In this document: positions 12,061 to 22,877 of the stretch, piece by piece
Position numbering within the stretch: position 1 is the stretch's first letter
Layout: every line of letters starts with the position of its first letter
Origin: Xestospongia muta
Taxonomy: Eukaryota > Porifera > Demospongiae > Haplosclerida > Petrosiidae
Assembly (NCBI GenBank): GCA_963693285.1
Contig: OY848918.1
Coordinates: 10,963,592-11,027,591, forward strand
Reading direction: 5' to 3'
DNA length: 64,000 bases
The notes under the pieces: model-generated
What the model was told of the DNA's origin: nothing
What the model saw: only the letters and a program-made list of their open reading frames with translations
Database searches by the model: none
Made by a program: the position numbers and the translations under genes

Positions 12061-12206
12061 GTTATGTGTAACATTTCATTAGTATGAGTTAAATTTCCTG
12101 TTGCAGTATGTAGATCAAACAATTATAAAAGGGCTTCCTCTTGCTGTCATTTTCATTCCAAATCAATTCTGGGTTTTTTGATAAGCTACTCTGTTCTTAT
12201 TTTGAA
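12061..12206 (+). promoter_or_regulatory. NmrA-family promoter cassette, copy A (divergent)
   Basis: It resembles the cassettes of the other NmrA genes: GAGTTAAATTTCCTGTTGCAG, then GTAGATCAAACAATTATAAAAG with a TATA box at 12124-12131, then a leader containing TTCATTCCAAATC. TATA-to-ATG spacing is 83 bp. The CACCAGGGCTGC block present in the other copies is missing here. Confidence 0.7.
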
Positions 12207-13091
12207 ATGGCCAAACCTGTTGTTTTTGTCATTGGAGCCTCTGGCAATATTGGAAGTGCTACCATACAAGCCCTCTCCACCAAATATGCTGACAAGCTGG
12301 AAATCCGTGCTGGTGTCCGAAATCCAGAGAAAGCTGACAAAATTAAATTGCCTGGAGTCACAATTGTCCAGGCAGAAATGGGGGCAAAGGACAAACTCAA
12401 GGAAACATTAAAGGGAGTTGATGCTCTCTTTATTGTTACTCCAGGAGTTAAGAATAGAGCACCTTTGGCCATTGCAACAGCAGAAGCAGCTAAAGAAGCT
12501 GGTGTCAAGTTTATTCTTGTTGTTAGCATTCCCACCATCAGTCTCAAACATACTATTTTTGGTAAACAGTTTATTGACCTTGAAAGAAAACTTCCTTCAC
12601 TTGGAGTACCTTATACATTCATTCGTCTTCCATTTTTCGTTGACAACAACTGGGGATTTAAAGATACCATTCAGGGCCAATCTGCCTTTTATGCTCCTAT
12701 TAACCCAGACAAACCTTTCACTCCAGTTGTAGTTGAAGATGCTGGTAATGCAGCAGCCATCATTCTCTCTGACTATACTAAACATATCAATAAAACCTAC
12801 ACTATTGTTAGTGATCGATACACTCACAATGAACTTGCTAAAGCTTTCTCTGAGGCTCTAGGAAGAGAGATCAAGTATATTCAAGTACCTTATGATGCTG
12901 CAAAACTGGAATTTTTAGGAAAAGGCTTTCCAGAATGGCGTGTGGATGGTCTCTTAGAGCTATTTAAACTAATAGATAATGATGCTCCTGAAACTAACCA
13001 ATCAGATTTAAGTGTCTACAAGACTCTTACAGGAGAGGAACCCTCATCAGTAAAAGCTTGGATTGCAAAATATAGTGCAGCCTTCAAATAG
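12207..13091 (+). CDS. NmrA-like NAD(P)-binding oxidoreductase, copy A (294 aa)
   Basis: Intronless. The start is set at the ATG at 12207 because it is conserved in all six copies; an upstream in-frame ATG at 12141 lies in the leader just after the TATA box. The protein opens with a Rossmann strand and the glycine motif GASGNIG (residues 9-15), then AGVRNPEKA, where the Arg after strand 2 suggests NADP(H). This is an atypical short-chain dehydrogenase of the NmrA/TMR type. These act as NADPH-dependent reductases or as redox sensors; no Tyr-x-x-x-Lys catalytic pair is evident. VEDAGNAAA and the C-terminal SDLSVYKTLTGEEP block are conserved in the array. Substrate unknown. Its residues 96-125 (PTISLKHTIFGKQFIDLERK) differ from most other copies. 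Confidence 0.9.
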   Translation: MAKPVVFVIGASGNIGSATIQALSTKYADKLEIRAGVRNPEKADKIKLPGVTIVQAEMGAKDKLKETLKGVDALFIVTPGVKNRAPLAIATAEAAKEAGVKFILVVSIPTISLKHTIFGKQFIDLERKLPSLGVPYTFIRLPFFVDNNWGFKDTIQGQSAFYAPINPDKPFTPVVVEDAGNAAAIILSDYTKHINKTYTIVSDRYTHNELAKAFSEALGREIKYIQVPYDAAKLEFLGKGFPEWRVDGLLELFKLIDNDAPETNQSDLSVYKTLTGEEPSSVKAWIAKYSAAFK

Positions 13092-13215
13092 ACAGGACTG
13101 TCTATGGCATGTTATTTTAGATATCATAATTATTGTGTCATTAGATTTGATTAGTTTAATTTTACCCTGACAATATTTTCAATGTTTATATTCTCACTTG
13201 TTCATATTCTTCATA

Positions 13216-13478
13216 GGTGAAGTGCTTTATTCTTAACTTCTGGAGTAACAATAAAGAAAGCATTGACTCCTTTTTATGTTTCCTTGAGTTTATATACTTT
13301 GCCCCCACATCTGCCTGGACAATTGTGACTCCAAGCAATATAATTTTGTAAGCTTTTTCTGGGTTTGGACACCAACACAGATATCCACCTTGCCAGTATA
13401 TTTGGTGGAAAGGGTTTCCATGGTAACACTTCCAACATTGCCAGAGGTTTCAATGACGAAGACAAAATATTGCCAAGT
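13216..13478 (-). pseudogene. NmrA-family relic, antisense to copy A
   Basis: Read on the minus strand this matches the first third of the NmrA gene, from the segment encoding VFVIGAS through AEMGAK to the FIVTPG region, with a lost start codon, indels and stops. It converges tail to tail with copy A, with only about 125 bp between them. It is the only NmrA relic in the window in reverse orientation. Confidence 0.85.
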
Positions 13479-15012
13479 GAGATTTAAAAAGCAAGATAGA
13501 TTTAAGAGAAAAATAGTTGAAATGATTATGTATCATATGTAAATAATATTCTTGCATTTAGTCAACACATATATAAGCTATAAGTAATCGCTGTCACTTG
13601 ATATGAGCCATATTTAAACAGTGAAAAATACTTCAATTTTTATTTGATTGATGTAGTCACTGTAGTTAAAGCTAGTGGAAGCTATAAATTCAATTTACCT
13701 TATAAGGTGACCTTGATATATGTTGTTAGGTTTTGTAACCTAATGAATTAAATTTTTGGAAATAAAATTTTAGCTATACTTTAGTTTGGGTAACAAAACA
13801 TTTAGTTTTAGTTTTAATAATCTAGTTAATTTTGGTTTAGTTTTAGTTAATATGCTGAAATATTTATTCCTTATTAAAATATAGATTAGCGCTAGCTTTG
13901 GTATAAAACAACACTATTATGAAATCTTTCTTTCTAAAATAATTTTAAGTAGATAATTTCTAGTGTAGCCTTTGTTATTCAGTATTCAAACTTATACAAA
14001 TAAATTAACCACATGTATGCAAATCAATAAGCAAGGTAGATTAAATTAAAAAGAAAAGTCGAAGTGATTTTTATAATATAATATAATATATACATAACTA
14101 TGAATAATGTAAACTGTATTTTTCTCTTTATTTTTGTAATTGGTTACTATTTAACCATTTATGTAATCACTATCACTTGATATGAGCCATATTTAAACAG
14201 AAAAACACACTCCAGTTTTGTATAATGGCAATGCATGTAGTGACAAGTAATTACTGTCAGTGGAAGCTATAAATGATGATGTACACACAATGTGCACTGA
14301 GAAAAATAAAAGAATCCATACCGAGACCCTAATTGGTTGAATTGCGAAAATTAACATAACAGCTATTTCTAGTAGTAAGGCTAAATAAGCACACAATCTG
14401 ATAGACAGTTTGTAAGCACCTATAGCAGATAAATGGATCAATAGATTTATATATGCTTTTATAATAAGTTATAATTCCACCTATAATATATTTGAACAAT
14501 ATTGATATATAAGTGTGTCAGTCAAACAGGATTTGGCATGCAGACTTGCTGTTTTTATAACACATTTTCCTGCATGGGTTTTTGCTGAGCAATGCAAAAA
14601 GATCTGACTAATATGACAAACCAGTCTTACCAGTAACTATATTATTTAAGATTTACCAAAACAATGAATAGCTTTGATAAGCACAATGCGTGATGATAGC
14701 AATCTGATTGGTCAGTAGACACTAAAGTTACCGCCAAAACGTATTTAGAAATAATTATATAATTATTTCATCAAAATTTAATTAAATATAATGTTCAAAA
14801 ATCTGCAAATATCAAATAATATATATACAGTGTTATAATCCAGCCATAACCAGTTTATGAAGACTTGATCAGTAAAAGTTGTTTGAAACTTTCATCTTAT
14901 AAATAATTATTTGAAAAGCATAAAAAATTATATTGTTCATTGTATTTACTAGCAGTATAAATTTTCACTATTCACATTTACCATTTAAAAGTGTCCCGTG
15001 TTTTATCTACAA
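13479..15012. other. AT-rich spacer with an internal duplication
   Basis: No gene seen. A block around 13490-13640 recurs diverged at about 14030-14210, marked by CACTTGATATGAGCCATATTTAAACAG in both, giving a direct duplication with a period near 555 bp. Between the two lies a TTTAGTTTTAGTT-rich stretch. Confidence 0.6.
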
Positions 15013-17140
15013 TCATATAGTGATAGCTAGACTTGAAGTAGCAGCTGGAAAGGGTACATTACATGCATGTAACATGTAACTACCAACAGTACCAGAACCT
15101 TGATCAAGAATAAAATCCTCAATGAGTGTACCATCATGAGGTATTGCTTGTGCTCGTACACCAGTAGGACCTCTAAGAAAGAAAGGAGTATAGTTATGTT
15201 TTTAAAACATTTATTGTTGTCTAGAACATTCCCATTTGATTAATATTGGACATTAATTTTGATGACATTATACATTATATTATAGTCACTGTCATTTATA
15301 CCAGCAAAGGCTTTTCTAGTTTGTTTTTTTGAAAAATGTATGTAACTAGGGCACTACATAGAGTAATCAGTCAACTGACTGCTGAAACTTTTAAAATAAT
15401 TGAATTGATGATAAATGATTAATAAAATGTCCAATATCAGTACAGTGTGATGGCTCTAGTGCATCCTTTCATAGGACACACTAAACTGTACAATTAAAGA
15501 TATACCTCTATTGTAAGAACAGTCAAAAATGCAGTGCCATATTACTTTGATCTACCTGGGTTTTTTCGCTCAAGATGCAAGCAAGATAATAATTTCAAGC
15601 CAGCAATATCACATATCATGTAACAACATTGATTTACACCTTTTAATATCACTAAGTCTATAATACCTGGTACATATCTCTCTAACTGTTTTACTTGAGC
15701 TGCTAATATAGTACCTCAGAAAGCCTCTTGAGAACCATATTGCCAATATTTTAAAATTAATTTATGAAGAACTCTGGAACAAACAAATTAATTTGCTACT
15801 TTTAACTTTAAAATATTTTACCAAAATCTCAAATCCTCTGAAAGCCCTTAAAACTAAAGTCAGTGAACTTGTAACCTTCTCTGGCAAACACAAGAATGGC
15901 ATTTGGCTGTAACCAAACTGTGCCATCCATTCTTGGAGTAAAATGGACACCAACGAATGGGAACTTGGGATCAGGAACCTACAAATGTTATTTCTCAAAT
16001 CAGAGTACCTCGTTTCAATCCATCCAGACTGACTCACAAGATAGATCTTTCCATTAATCAGGTATGACTTTTCAGGTTTCAAAACTAGATAATCTCATCT
16101 AAATGGTATATACAATAGGAAGATCAGAATTACATCTTGGGAGCTGAGCCATCTGATCAGAAAACAGACTAGCACAAGTATTAATGGCAGAAAGAGAAGG
16201 TGTGAAGGAAAAGAAATTAAGTCAGATAGTGAAATTATAACAAATGACTTTACCTTTCCAATTGAATCAACTCTTACAGTACTACCTTCAGAGCCTACTG
16301 TATATGGTTATAATTTCAATATAAAATTGTTTTTATGTTCTTACATCTTTATCAGCAGTAAATCTGGTTACCTAATAAAATGTCTGACATATAAAACATA
16401 TAATATTATATATGTGACTTAACTTGCCATGTAACCTGTATAAATATCTACACCTGCTTCTCTAAGGTCTTCAGCATATGCTGCACAAACTTTACTGTAA
16501 TCTATAATACCTGTATATGGAGAATGAATAGCCATTACTCCCTGTGTAAATGAGAGAGAGAAAGAGAGTTTAAAATATATAATAAGAGTACATTTTACAT
16601 TCCTTTAAGTTCTTTGGATCCAATTAATTTCAAATCCTTTATCTTATTGCTTACAATTCTTTCAAATAATTTTTTTTAAGGATAGCACTTCATTGACATT
16701 TACAGCCATTATCACCTTTTTAGCAAAAATAAATTGTCACTAAAACACAATACCCTTATGTTTCTTAGGATTATAATGACCTTTCCAATATTTTTGTAGG
16801 GAATTTTTCTTTCATCATAATATTGATACATAAGATCAGCTCAATGGACACATAATTTAGCCTTTAAAGTAGCAGGTGTATAACAAATGCCAGTATGAAT
16901 CACACCATTATTATGGCCACTTTGATGACTAGCTGAAGAGAAAGATGGCCAAAGAGAGAATGAGAGAATAAGTGTACATGTCTAAATGATTTCTTCCTTC
17001 TTCATTTATGTACCTAATACTTTCTCTTTCAACAAAAGCTATTGTTTTCTCTGGATATTGACTAGTTAGCTCTCTAGCTGCAGTAGCTAATAATCCAACA
17101 ATACCTTCACCTATATTAGCATGTCCTAGTTCTCGTTACC
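15013..17140 (-). pseudogene. L2HGDH: L-2-hydroxyglutarate dehydrogenase pseudogene
   Basis: Exon-sized matches in the right order on the minus strand. An N-terminal FAD-binding GEGIVG segment lies near 17030-17130. [14 protein letters not shown] is at about 16845-16940 and AIHSPYTGIIDY at 16440-16550. SLFSDQMAQLPRC and then LKPEKSYLINGKIYL fall at 16030-16200. [20 protein letters not shown] is at 15850-15985, LAAQVKQLERYVPG near 15660-15720 and [14 protein letters not shown] near 15130-15175. The end is PAATSSLAI. The family oxidises L-2-hydroxyglutarate to 2-oxoglutarate in mitochondria using FAD. At least three nonsense codons break the matched frame: TGA at 16843-16841, 16097-16095 and 15719-15717. 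Frames also shift. One clear 58-bp intron (GTGAGT...TTGTAG) between KIYL and VPDPKF shows it descends from an intron-bearing gene, not a processed copy. Confidence 0.85.
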
Positions 17141-17569
17141 ATGGTATCCACTGATTGATCGAAATAGAGACCTACAAATGGAGTAGGGATTTTGTAAGTA
17201 CTGCATTCATTAAAACTATTTTCTCACCTAAAGAAAAGATAACCTCTTGTCCTTAAAGGCACAATGCCCATTCATGAATTTCTTTGATATGGAAACATTC
17301 CTGTCTTTAGCCAACCGTCTCTTCAACGGGTTAAAAATTTGGATAACTTTATCCTGCTAATGGCTGTCTTCTTCTTTCTCAGTCTCCATCTTGAAAGCAA
17401 ATTTAGCAAAAATAATAAGGGCTATCACTATCAGATCAAAAATGAGTTTAAACTAGTTTGGTCCCACCTACTAATTAATTGCTATGGATACGTTCCTATA
17501 GCCTCACCAGTCACTAACAAAGTTAATCCTCGTGGTTTAACCATCTTCAAGAATGGATTTCTCTGATTT
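17141..17569. other. spacer with weak coding-like signal on the minus strand
   Basis: Minus-strand reading gives MVKPRGLTLLVTGEAIGTYP near 17490-17550, one frame away from the exon-like segment above it, so a decayed exon may continue here. The plus-strand frame over 17339-17566 is its complement and is not supported by splice context. Confidence 0.3.
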
Positions 17570-18192
17570 TCTCTTTAATACAGGACCTCCTCTAACTATC
17601 TCTGATCTACATCTGCCAGATCCTGTTGATGATTCAGGAAGTTCCAGTTTGATGATGGAGCAGTGACCATGGCAATTGGAACATTATCAATTGATGTGAC
17701 AAAATAGAGAAAAAATTAAGAAGAAAACTAAAGAATTGACTCAAGAAGTGAAGACACTCAGAGTAACTATAATTACATGTAATAAAATTATAAAAATGAT
17801 TTCACTACTAGTGACCTGACACACTCACTCAAGTCTAAAAGTATCTCTGTCTATTGTTTGAACTTATCCAGGCCACATAAAATGCCAAAATATAAACTTC
17901 CTAACACCCACTGCATAATATTAATTATAATAACTAATTCAAATATGCATATCAATTATTGAACAATAGTTGATTTTATGAAAAGTATATAACTTTTTCT
18001 GCAGATTTAGATGTTACAGTTGGTTCTACAATAAACCAGATTGATCGATCTTACTGAGATGTATTATGAGCTCACCTCGATCTTATCACATCCTCAATAC
18101 CTCCTCTAGATGAATTGATAACTCCTTTGTTTACTGGTTTAAGTACACAGAGTTCCCTTACGAAGAGATCACCCTTTAAAATTGGATGACTG
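17570..18192 (-). pseudogene. unrecognised exon relics, minus strand
   Basis: Two coding-like segments on the minus strand. The first, about 18191-18076, has an acceptor (TTCTACAACAG) and a donor (GATCGAG then GTGAGC) and reads HPILKGDLFVRELCVLKPVN followed by a Gly/Arg-rich end. The second, about 17690-17535, reads IIKLELPESSTGSGRC through VLKRKSEKSILEDG and then a stop, with the continuing sense in another frame. I do not recognise the family. The plus strand also shows a fair acceptor at 17594, so strand is not certain. Probably a decayed gene upstream of the L2HGDH relic. Confidence 0.35.
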
Positions 18193-18738
18193 TTGTAGAA
18201 GTAAAAGAATGTAGTGAGATATGACTAATTCAAAGTTTGTCTTAGTAAGTTCTTGTATTACTATGTGTTACTCTATATAGATTGTTCATATGTTTATTAG
18301 AACTACTGCAATAATTGGACATGAACTACTGCAGTGACTTATTCAATCAGTCAACAAACCAATGGACATGTGACATTATTAGATCATTATCATCCTTTCA
18401 CATTAGGATTACATTCAGACTACCTGTTGTTGTTATCAATCACTATGTGAGACAGGTAAATAATACAAGTTAATAACACAAGTTAGACAGAATATAAATG
18501 ATAGATGTTCTAAATTAACAGTGTCCTTTATGATAGATTCCACTGTACATAAATGTGATAGTCACATGATGACACTGATTTTTTTTTCAGATTTGATATT
18601 ATGAGAACCAACAAAAGCTGTATTATAAAATATTGTCACTCATTCTCAGAGATAGTTCCAGCAACAGGTATCTTTTCTATATAATCATTTTATTTTGTAA
18701 ATATATATATTGTCTATTGTAGAACACTTGTTTGTCTA
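18193..18738. other. spacer, one possible plus-strand exon
   Basis: Only 18592-18669 stands out: TTTTTTTTCAG acceptor, an open stretch reading FDIMRTNKSCIIKYCHSFSE, and a GT donor. Its phase does not join the next exon-like segment at 19088, so no gene model is offered. Confidence 0.3.
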
Positions 18739-18969
18739 TCAATGTCTTCTATTTAACTCTAGTCTACCCTCTCTAGCTTTAATACTGTTAATTCTAGCTT
18801 TCTTGGGGACAACAACAGAATCATTTTTAGATGAGAGAATTACACTGTTTACTATGTAACCTAATTTATGGTATCTGAATGTCTTATCATATGACACAGT
18901 CAACCATGTACTATCAGAACATAGATAGAACACAGTAGCTTTGTATTTATCAATAAGTATTCTTATCAT
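18739..18969 (-). other. open minus-strand segment, unrecognised
   Basis: A 76-codon stretch with protein-like composition (WLTVSYDKTFRYHKLGYIVN, then a Lys/Arg-rich end). No start context, homologue or splice partners could be assigned. It could be an exon of the same decayed gene as 17570-18192, or chance. Confidence 0.3.
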
Positions 18970-19087
18970 GGACAGTTTAGGAGTACTGGGTATATATAGA
19001 GTACAGGATTAGAATATAGAACAAGGATCCTGAAATAGAGTTTCTTTGAATCTTAATTCCAAGGCATCCTTTCTTCTTTTCTATAGG

Positions 19088-19473
19088 TCTGATGTACTGA
19101 CTGCAACAAACAGTTCTTCTCATTCAATTACACCTCTCCTCATAGTCAACGGTCTCCATTACATTGCTAATGGTCAGCAAGGGACACAACTGACTGCTGG
19201 TTAGCTCTTAGTGTAACAAGAAGCATTTGTATATGTTTTAACTTGTTCTTGGCTGAATAGACACTTAGTACAGATAGATGTAAGTACATGTAATTAATAA
19301 GATATTGTTTTGAATAAATAAGAAGAGTTTACTGGTATTAAAACTAGATCACCAAATAAACTGCTGTTGAAAAAATGTTGTAATTTTCTCTTTTTTTCAG
19401 AATATCTGTGTAATCTCAATCAAACCAGTTCTACAGACCAAAACAAACCAGTTATACCTCCTAGTTTAGCCTG
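19088..19473 (+). other. two possible terminal exons of an unrecognised plus-strand gene
   Basis: Segment 19088-19199 follows a TTTTCTATAG acceptor, reads LTATNSSSHSITPLLIVNGL onward, and ends at a GT. Its phase joins 19401-19473, which follows TTTTTTTCAG and reads EYLCNLNQTSSTDQNKPVIP to a TGA. The agreement of phase and sites is the evidence; the family is unknown and upstream exons were not found. Confidence 0.35.
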
Positions 19474-20117
19474 AAATATCTGCACTTTTAAATGAATCAC
19501 CGTTTTTCACATATTTTACTTTTTGCTTATTATAGCATTATCTAAAATAAATTTGGATTAGGATAGATATACTCCATGTTTTATTAAATTTATACTTTAA
19601 AATGTTCATCAAGCATCAGGATACAAAGCTATAGCAACTGATATAACTTTAATTGATTTTAGGTGTACATTTTAATTGTAGTTTGTTGACATCTACTACC
19701 CATTATGACTGTGGTTATTTATTTAAAAAAGAATAATTTGTTTGCTGATAGTTACATAATAGACACAGATGACTATCAAACAAGTTGGACTCAAACCCAT
19801 ACTAATAGACTTGTTCCAATACTGCATAACAGGTCCTTTACAACACTTGCTGAGAGCCACGGAACTCAGTTGTATGCTCAATTTTGTATTGAAGATTACA
19901 TAGTAATGATGGCACAAATTTAATGCTATAAATAAAGGTTCTATCATATCTACAATTAAAAAAAGAGAAATTAAATTGTGTGTAGACACTGAAACCTAAA
20001 GTTTTTAAATATTTAAGAAATAAAAGTAAATAGACATTAATTTAACGATTTAAAAATAAATATCTAAAAAGAACTTGATTGAAATAAACATAAACAAAAA
20101 TTAAACCAGAGTGATTG
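19474..20117. other. spacer without supported genes
   Basis: Short frames overlap on both strands at 19705-19989, but none has splice or start support or a recognisable motif. Nothing else was seen. Confidence 0.5.
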
Positions 20118-20188
20118 GGCGGGAAAATATCATCAGCACGTGTACACAACTTGCAAAAAAACGCGTGACCACCATTATGGCGGGAAAA
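20118..20188 (-). promoter_or_regulatory. TTTCCCGCC-containing cassette 1 (E2F-like sites)
   Basis: Two TTTTCCCGCC motifs (minus strand; 20127-20118 and 20188-20179) flank a GGTCACGCG sequence. TTTCCCGCC matches the E2F/DP consensus from animals. A related cassette lies at 21688-21725 in the same orientation. No gene could be attached to it. Confidence 0.4.
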
Positions 20189-20982
20189 TATCAATCATTG
20201 TCACACGTCTAACGAGCAAAATGTTTAATAGATTTTTAACTAATTTTTTTGTCGAAAATGATTATAACTTAATAAAATTAATGTGATTGACATAGGTATA
20301 ATAAATAAAATGATTACATAACAAATGTTAAAAATGATTACATAACAAATACTAAAAAGATAGTACACAACAGCAATGGTAAGTAAACTGATTGTAGTAT
20401 TAGAGTTTCAAAAGGAATTAAACTTATAAAAAGTATTGAAGTTAAAATTGACTTTTGACAAATTTTAGCAAAATATCTTTTTAAAGTTAAAATTGACTTA
20501 TAAAATTTTAGCAAAAAATCTTTTTTAAAGAAATTAATACATACAATAACAAACTCTTTAAAAAAATATAAAAAAATATAACAAACTCTAAAAGAAAAAA
20601 AATAAAAATAAAAAATAAAAATAAAGAAACAGTCTCTGTAGTTGAAGAGTTCCAAAAAGTCCAGTGAAAGCCTCCAATCCAGCAATTGTAGGAAAGAGAA
20701 GATAGAGAGTTCCCAAGAGTCCAGTCAGTCCACAAGTTGAGAACATAGAAGGAGAAAAAGAGAGTAACAACTGGATTACTAAAGAATGGATGAGAAATGG
20801 ATGGATGGAGAGACAGCTCACCTTTTTCACCAGTGCTGCTCCTGTAGAGAAAAAAAGATAGTAGTTATGAACTGATGGTGACAATGAGTAGATAGAGAGT
20901 GAAGAGAGACAGAGGAAGTGAAAAGGGACCACCAACCTACACACACATACAGCACACTCACACGCATCCTAGAAGATCAGAG
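20189..20982. other. A/G-rich low-complexity spacer
   Basis: The minus-strand frames here are Phe/Leu-rich products of A-rich plus-strand sequence. A duplicated AAGTTAAAATTGACTT motif occurs near 20430-20500. No gene is supported. Confidence 0.5.
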
Positions 20983-21055
20983 CTTCCCCCCGCCACCTGG
21001 CGGCCTTGGATATTAAAAAAAATTTTTTTTTAGGCCGCCAGGCGGCAGGGGGAAG
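20983..21055. repeat. GC-rich foldback palindrome
   Basis: 24-bp arms (20983-21006 and 21032-21055), with only two mismatches and beginning CTTCCCCC, face each other across an A8T8-containing loop that can itself pair. It is a strong hairpin and a GC island in AT-rich DNA, probably a small foldback element or its terminus. Confidence 0.85.
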
Positions 21056-21461
21056 ATAATGAATAGGATTTGTATGAATGTGTGTATAGTGTATAGGCTG
21101 GATAGCCCAAAATAAAATTAAAAAAAAAATAAAGAAGAGGAAAGAAGGCTTGAAAGAAGAAGACAGAAGAGACCAGACAGGAGAGCGACTCATCTTTTAC
21201 ATCCAGAGAACTGAGAACAGTCAAAACACCAGAGAACATCCAGAGAACATTCTAAAACTTCGGAGAACGTCAGAAACATCAGACAACTCGTGATAACGTC
21301 CAAATTGAGTCCTGTAGAAATGAAGAGGAAAGTCAATTAGCGAACTGATTAATACAAACAAAAATAAAAAGGTAATTAAATAAAAAGAACAGAAAAGAAA
21401 ATAAAAAAATAATTAAAAAAAGAACAGAAAAGAAAATGAAAAGGATGATCCAGCGAAGAGG
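21056..21461. other. A-rich spacer with AGAGAAC repeats
   Basis: Contains loose repeats of CAGAGAACATC (21195-21265) and a duplicated AGAACAGAAAAGAAAAT run (21388-21437). No coding feature is supported on either strand. Confidence 0.5.
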
Positions 21462-21560
21462 AGAGATCCAACGAAGAGACGAGTCGTGAAGAGGGGCGAA
21501 GTGGCGAACGAAGAGACGAGTCTTGAAGAGGGGTGAAGTGGAGAACGAAGAGACGAGTCG
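21462..21560 (+). repeat. tandem repeat with period about 37 bp
   Basis: Units of the form ACGAAGAGACGAGTC followed by GTGAAGAGGGGCGAAGTGG recur head to tail two to three times with a few substitutions. They lie in an otherwise unassigned GA-rich stretch. Confidence 0.7.
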
Positions 21561-21687
21561 TAGCGACGAAGACCCACGGGAGTATGTGAACTAAAAAGGC
21601 TTGCAAATGGAGTCCCTTTTGTATTTTTCAGGACATCTCTGTCACTCTTCATTACGACAAACACAAGGCACAAACTCGTGACAATTT

Positions 21688-21725
21688 GGCGGGAAATACC
21701 AGCAGACTCACACCACGCGTGACCA
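21688..21725 (-). promoter_or_regulatory. TTTCCCGCC-containing cassette 2
   Basis: Reads GGTCACGCGTGG then TTTCCCGCCAAATTG on the minus strand, the same order as cassette 1. About 20 bp downstream a minus-strand frame opens, but its product is low-complexity and I do not call it a gene. Confidence 0.35.
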
Positions 21726-22064
21726 ATATTAATTGATTTTTAATTGATCTGATTAATAATTAATTAAAAGTCTTCTAAATTCATAAAAACATTACAGTAC
21801 TTTATCTATTCTAGTTCCAAAATTGTTAACAACAAGTATGATTATATAACGTCAGTGACAGTTTTTGATACCACTCAACAGCTGACAATACTATGTAGTC
21901 TTTTTATTTAACCAATTATATTAACCTGCTTTGTTGGCTAGCTTGTAATTCTGTGACCCAACCCACTGATCAACTAGAAGATCAACAACAAAGAATGTAA
22001 ACAGATATCTTGCTCTCAATGAAATCCAAGTTACATGAAATATCTGTATATATGAATGTTACTG

Positions 22065-22415
22065 TTATAAAGACACCAGGTCCAGTTCTGCTGTTATACC
22101 AGATATATCTGGATCCATTTCCTCTTTTGTAACTGGCTTCTCAATGTGATCTCTTAATGGACACAAAAAGAAGAATGGCATTAGCTAAATATCATGTATT
22201 TATGATTTTTATCGTTACAATATGTGTCTTCACATTTACGTCTTGTTATTTTTAACAACATACTAATATTAAGGAGACGTGTTCATCCAGGCTGAAACAG
22301 GTTATGGATTGGTTACTGTATTGGGTCTCTAGGTATACCTTTAGCTATTATCAGGTCAATAATTCCTCTGTGTATTTTATTGTATCCATCTTCACACCAT
22401 CTAATATAGAAATAA
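22065..22415 (-). pseudogene. exon relics of an unrecognised minus-strand gene, part 1
   Basis: Two open segments on the minus strand. 22399-22310 follows TTTCTATATTAG and reads WCEDGYNKIHRGIIDLIIAK then GIPRDPIQ, but meets TAA where a GT donor would be expected. 22155-22065 reads DHIEKPVTKEEMDPDISGIT then AELDLVSL and a stop. Composition is protein-like and unlike the surrounding AT-rich frames. The missing donor suggests decay. I do not recognise the family. Confidence 0.4.
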
Positions 22416-22877
22416 GATTTAGTTATCGTCAATGGAAAACAACCTCAACAGAACAAGTATTATTACATGTGATTATCTTCTATTGAATGACATAATGTAT
22501 TATTAATGAATGATCACATGACATTGGTCTCTTTTCCATCATCGCTATGTATAATAGCTTGTAAATCACATAACAGGTACACTTAGTATTTGAATATATG
22601 ACTTAAGACTTAGATAGAAGTCTATATCTTACTCTAATACTAGCTTTCCTTGAGATGTCCAAGTCCCAGTGAGAGAGAGAAAGTGAGTGACAAGTCAGGC
22701 ATCATTACTTTGTCAAGAAGACGACTTTATAATTCTTCAACTTTCTTAATAATTTTAATCTACTACAACAACAAAACAAAGTAAACACTAGTTGTTCATA
22801 ACTATCAAACTATTACTCACAGTCCCTGAAATAATACTGACAATTTTAGACAATATTTCAGTAGTTGTTGAACCTCA

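Noticed and set aside
12178..12411. Plus-strand alternate frame MxxxLKWPNLLxLSLEPL in the NmrA genes
   Set aside because: Overlaps the real frame by one base shift and has no independent conservation signal.
12197..12547. Antisense 116-codon frames over the 5' part of every NmrA gene (also 25951, 29494, 36645, 43237, 50000)
   Set aside because: They recur only because the sense codons are conserved. They have no start context of their own, and the frame copies sense-strand constraint.
19705..19989. Opposed short frames on both strands
   Set aside because: Neither has start context, homologue or splice sites; opposite strands cannot both be trusted.
20338..20944. Overlapping Phe/Leu-rich minus-strand frames with signal-peptide-like runs
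   Set aside because: Low-complexity translation of A-rich sequence; no motif or splice support.
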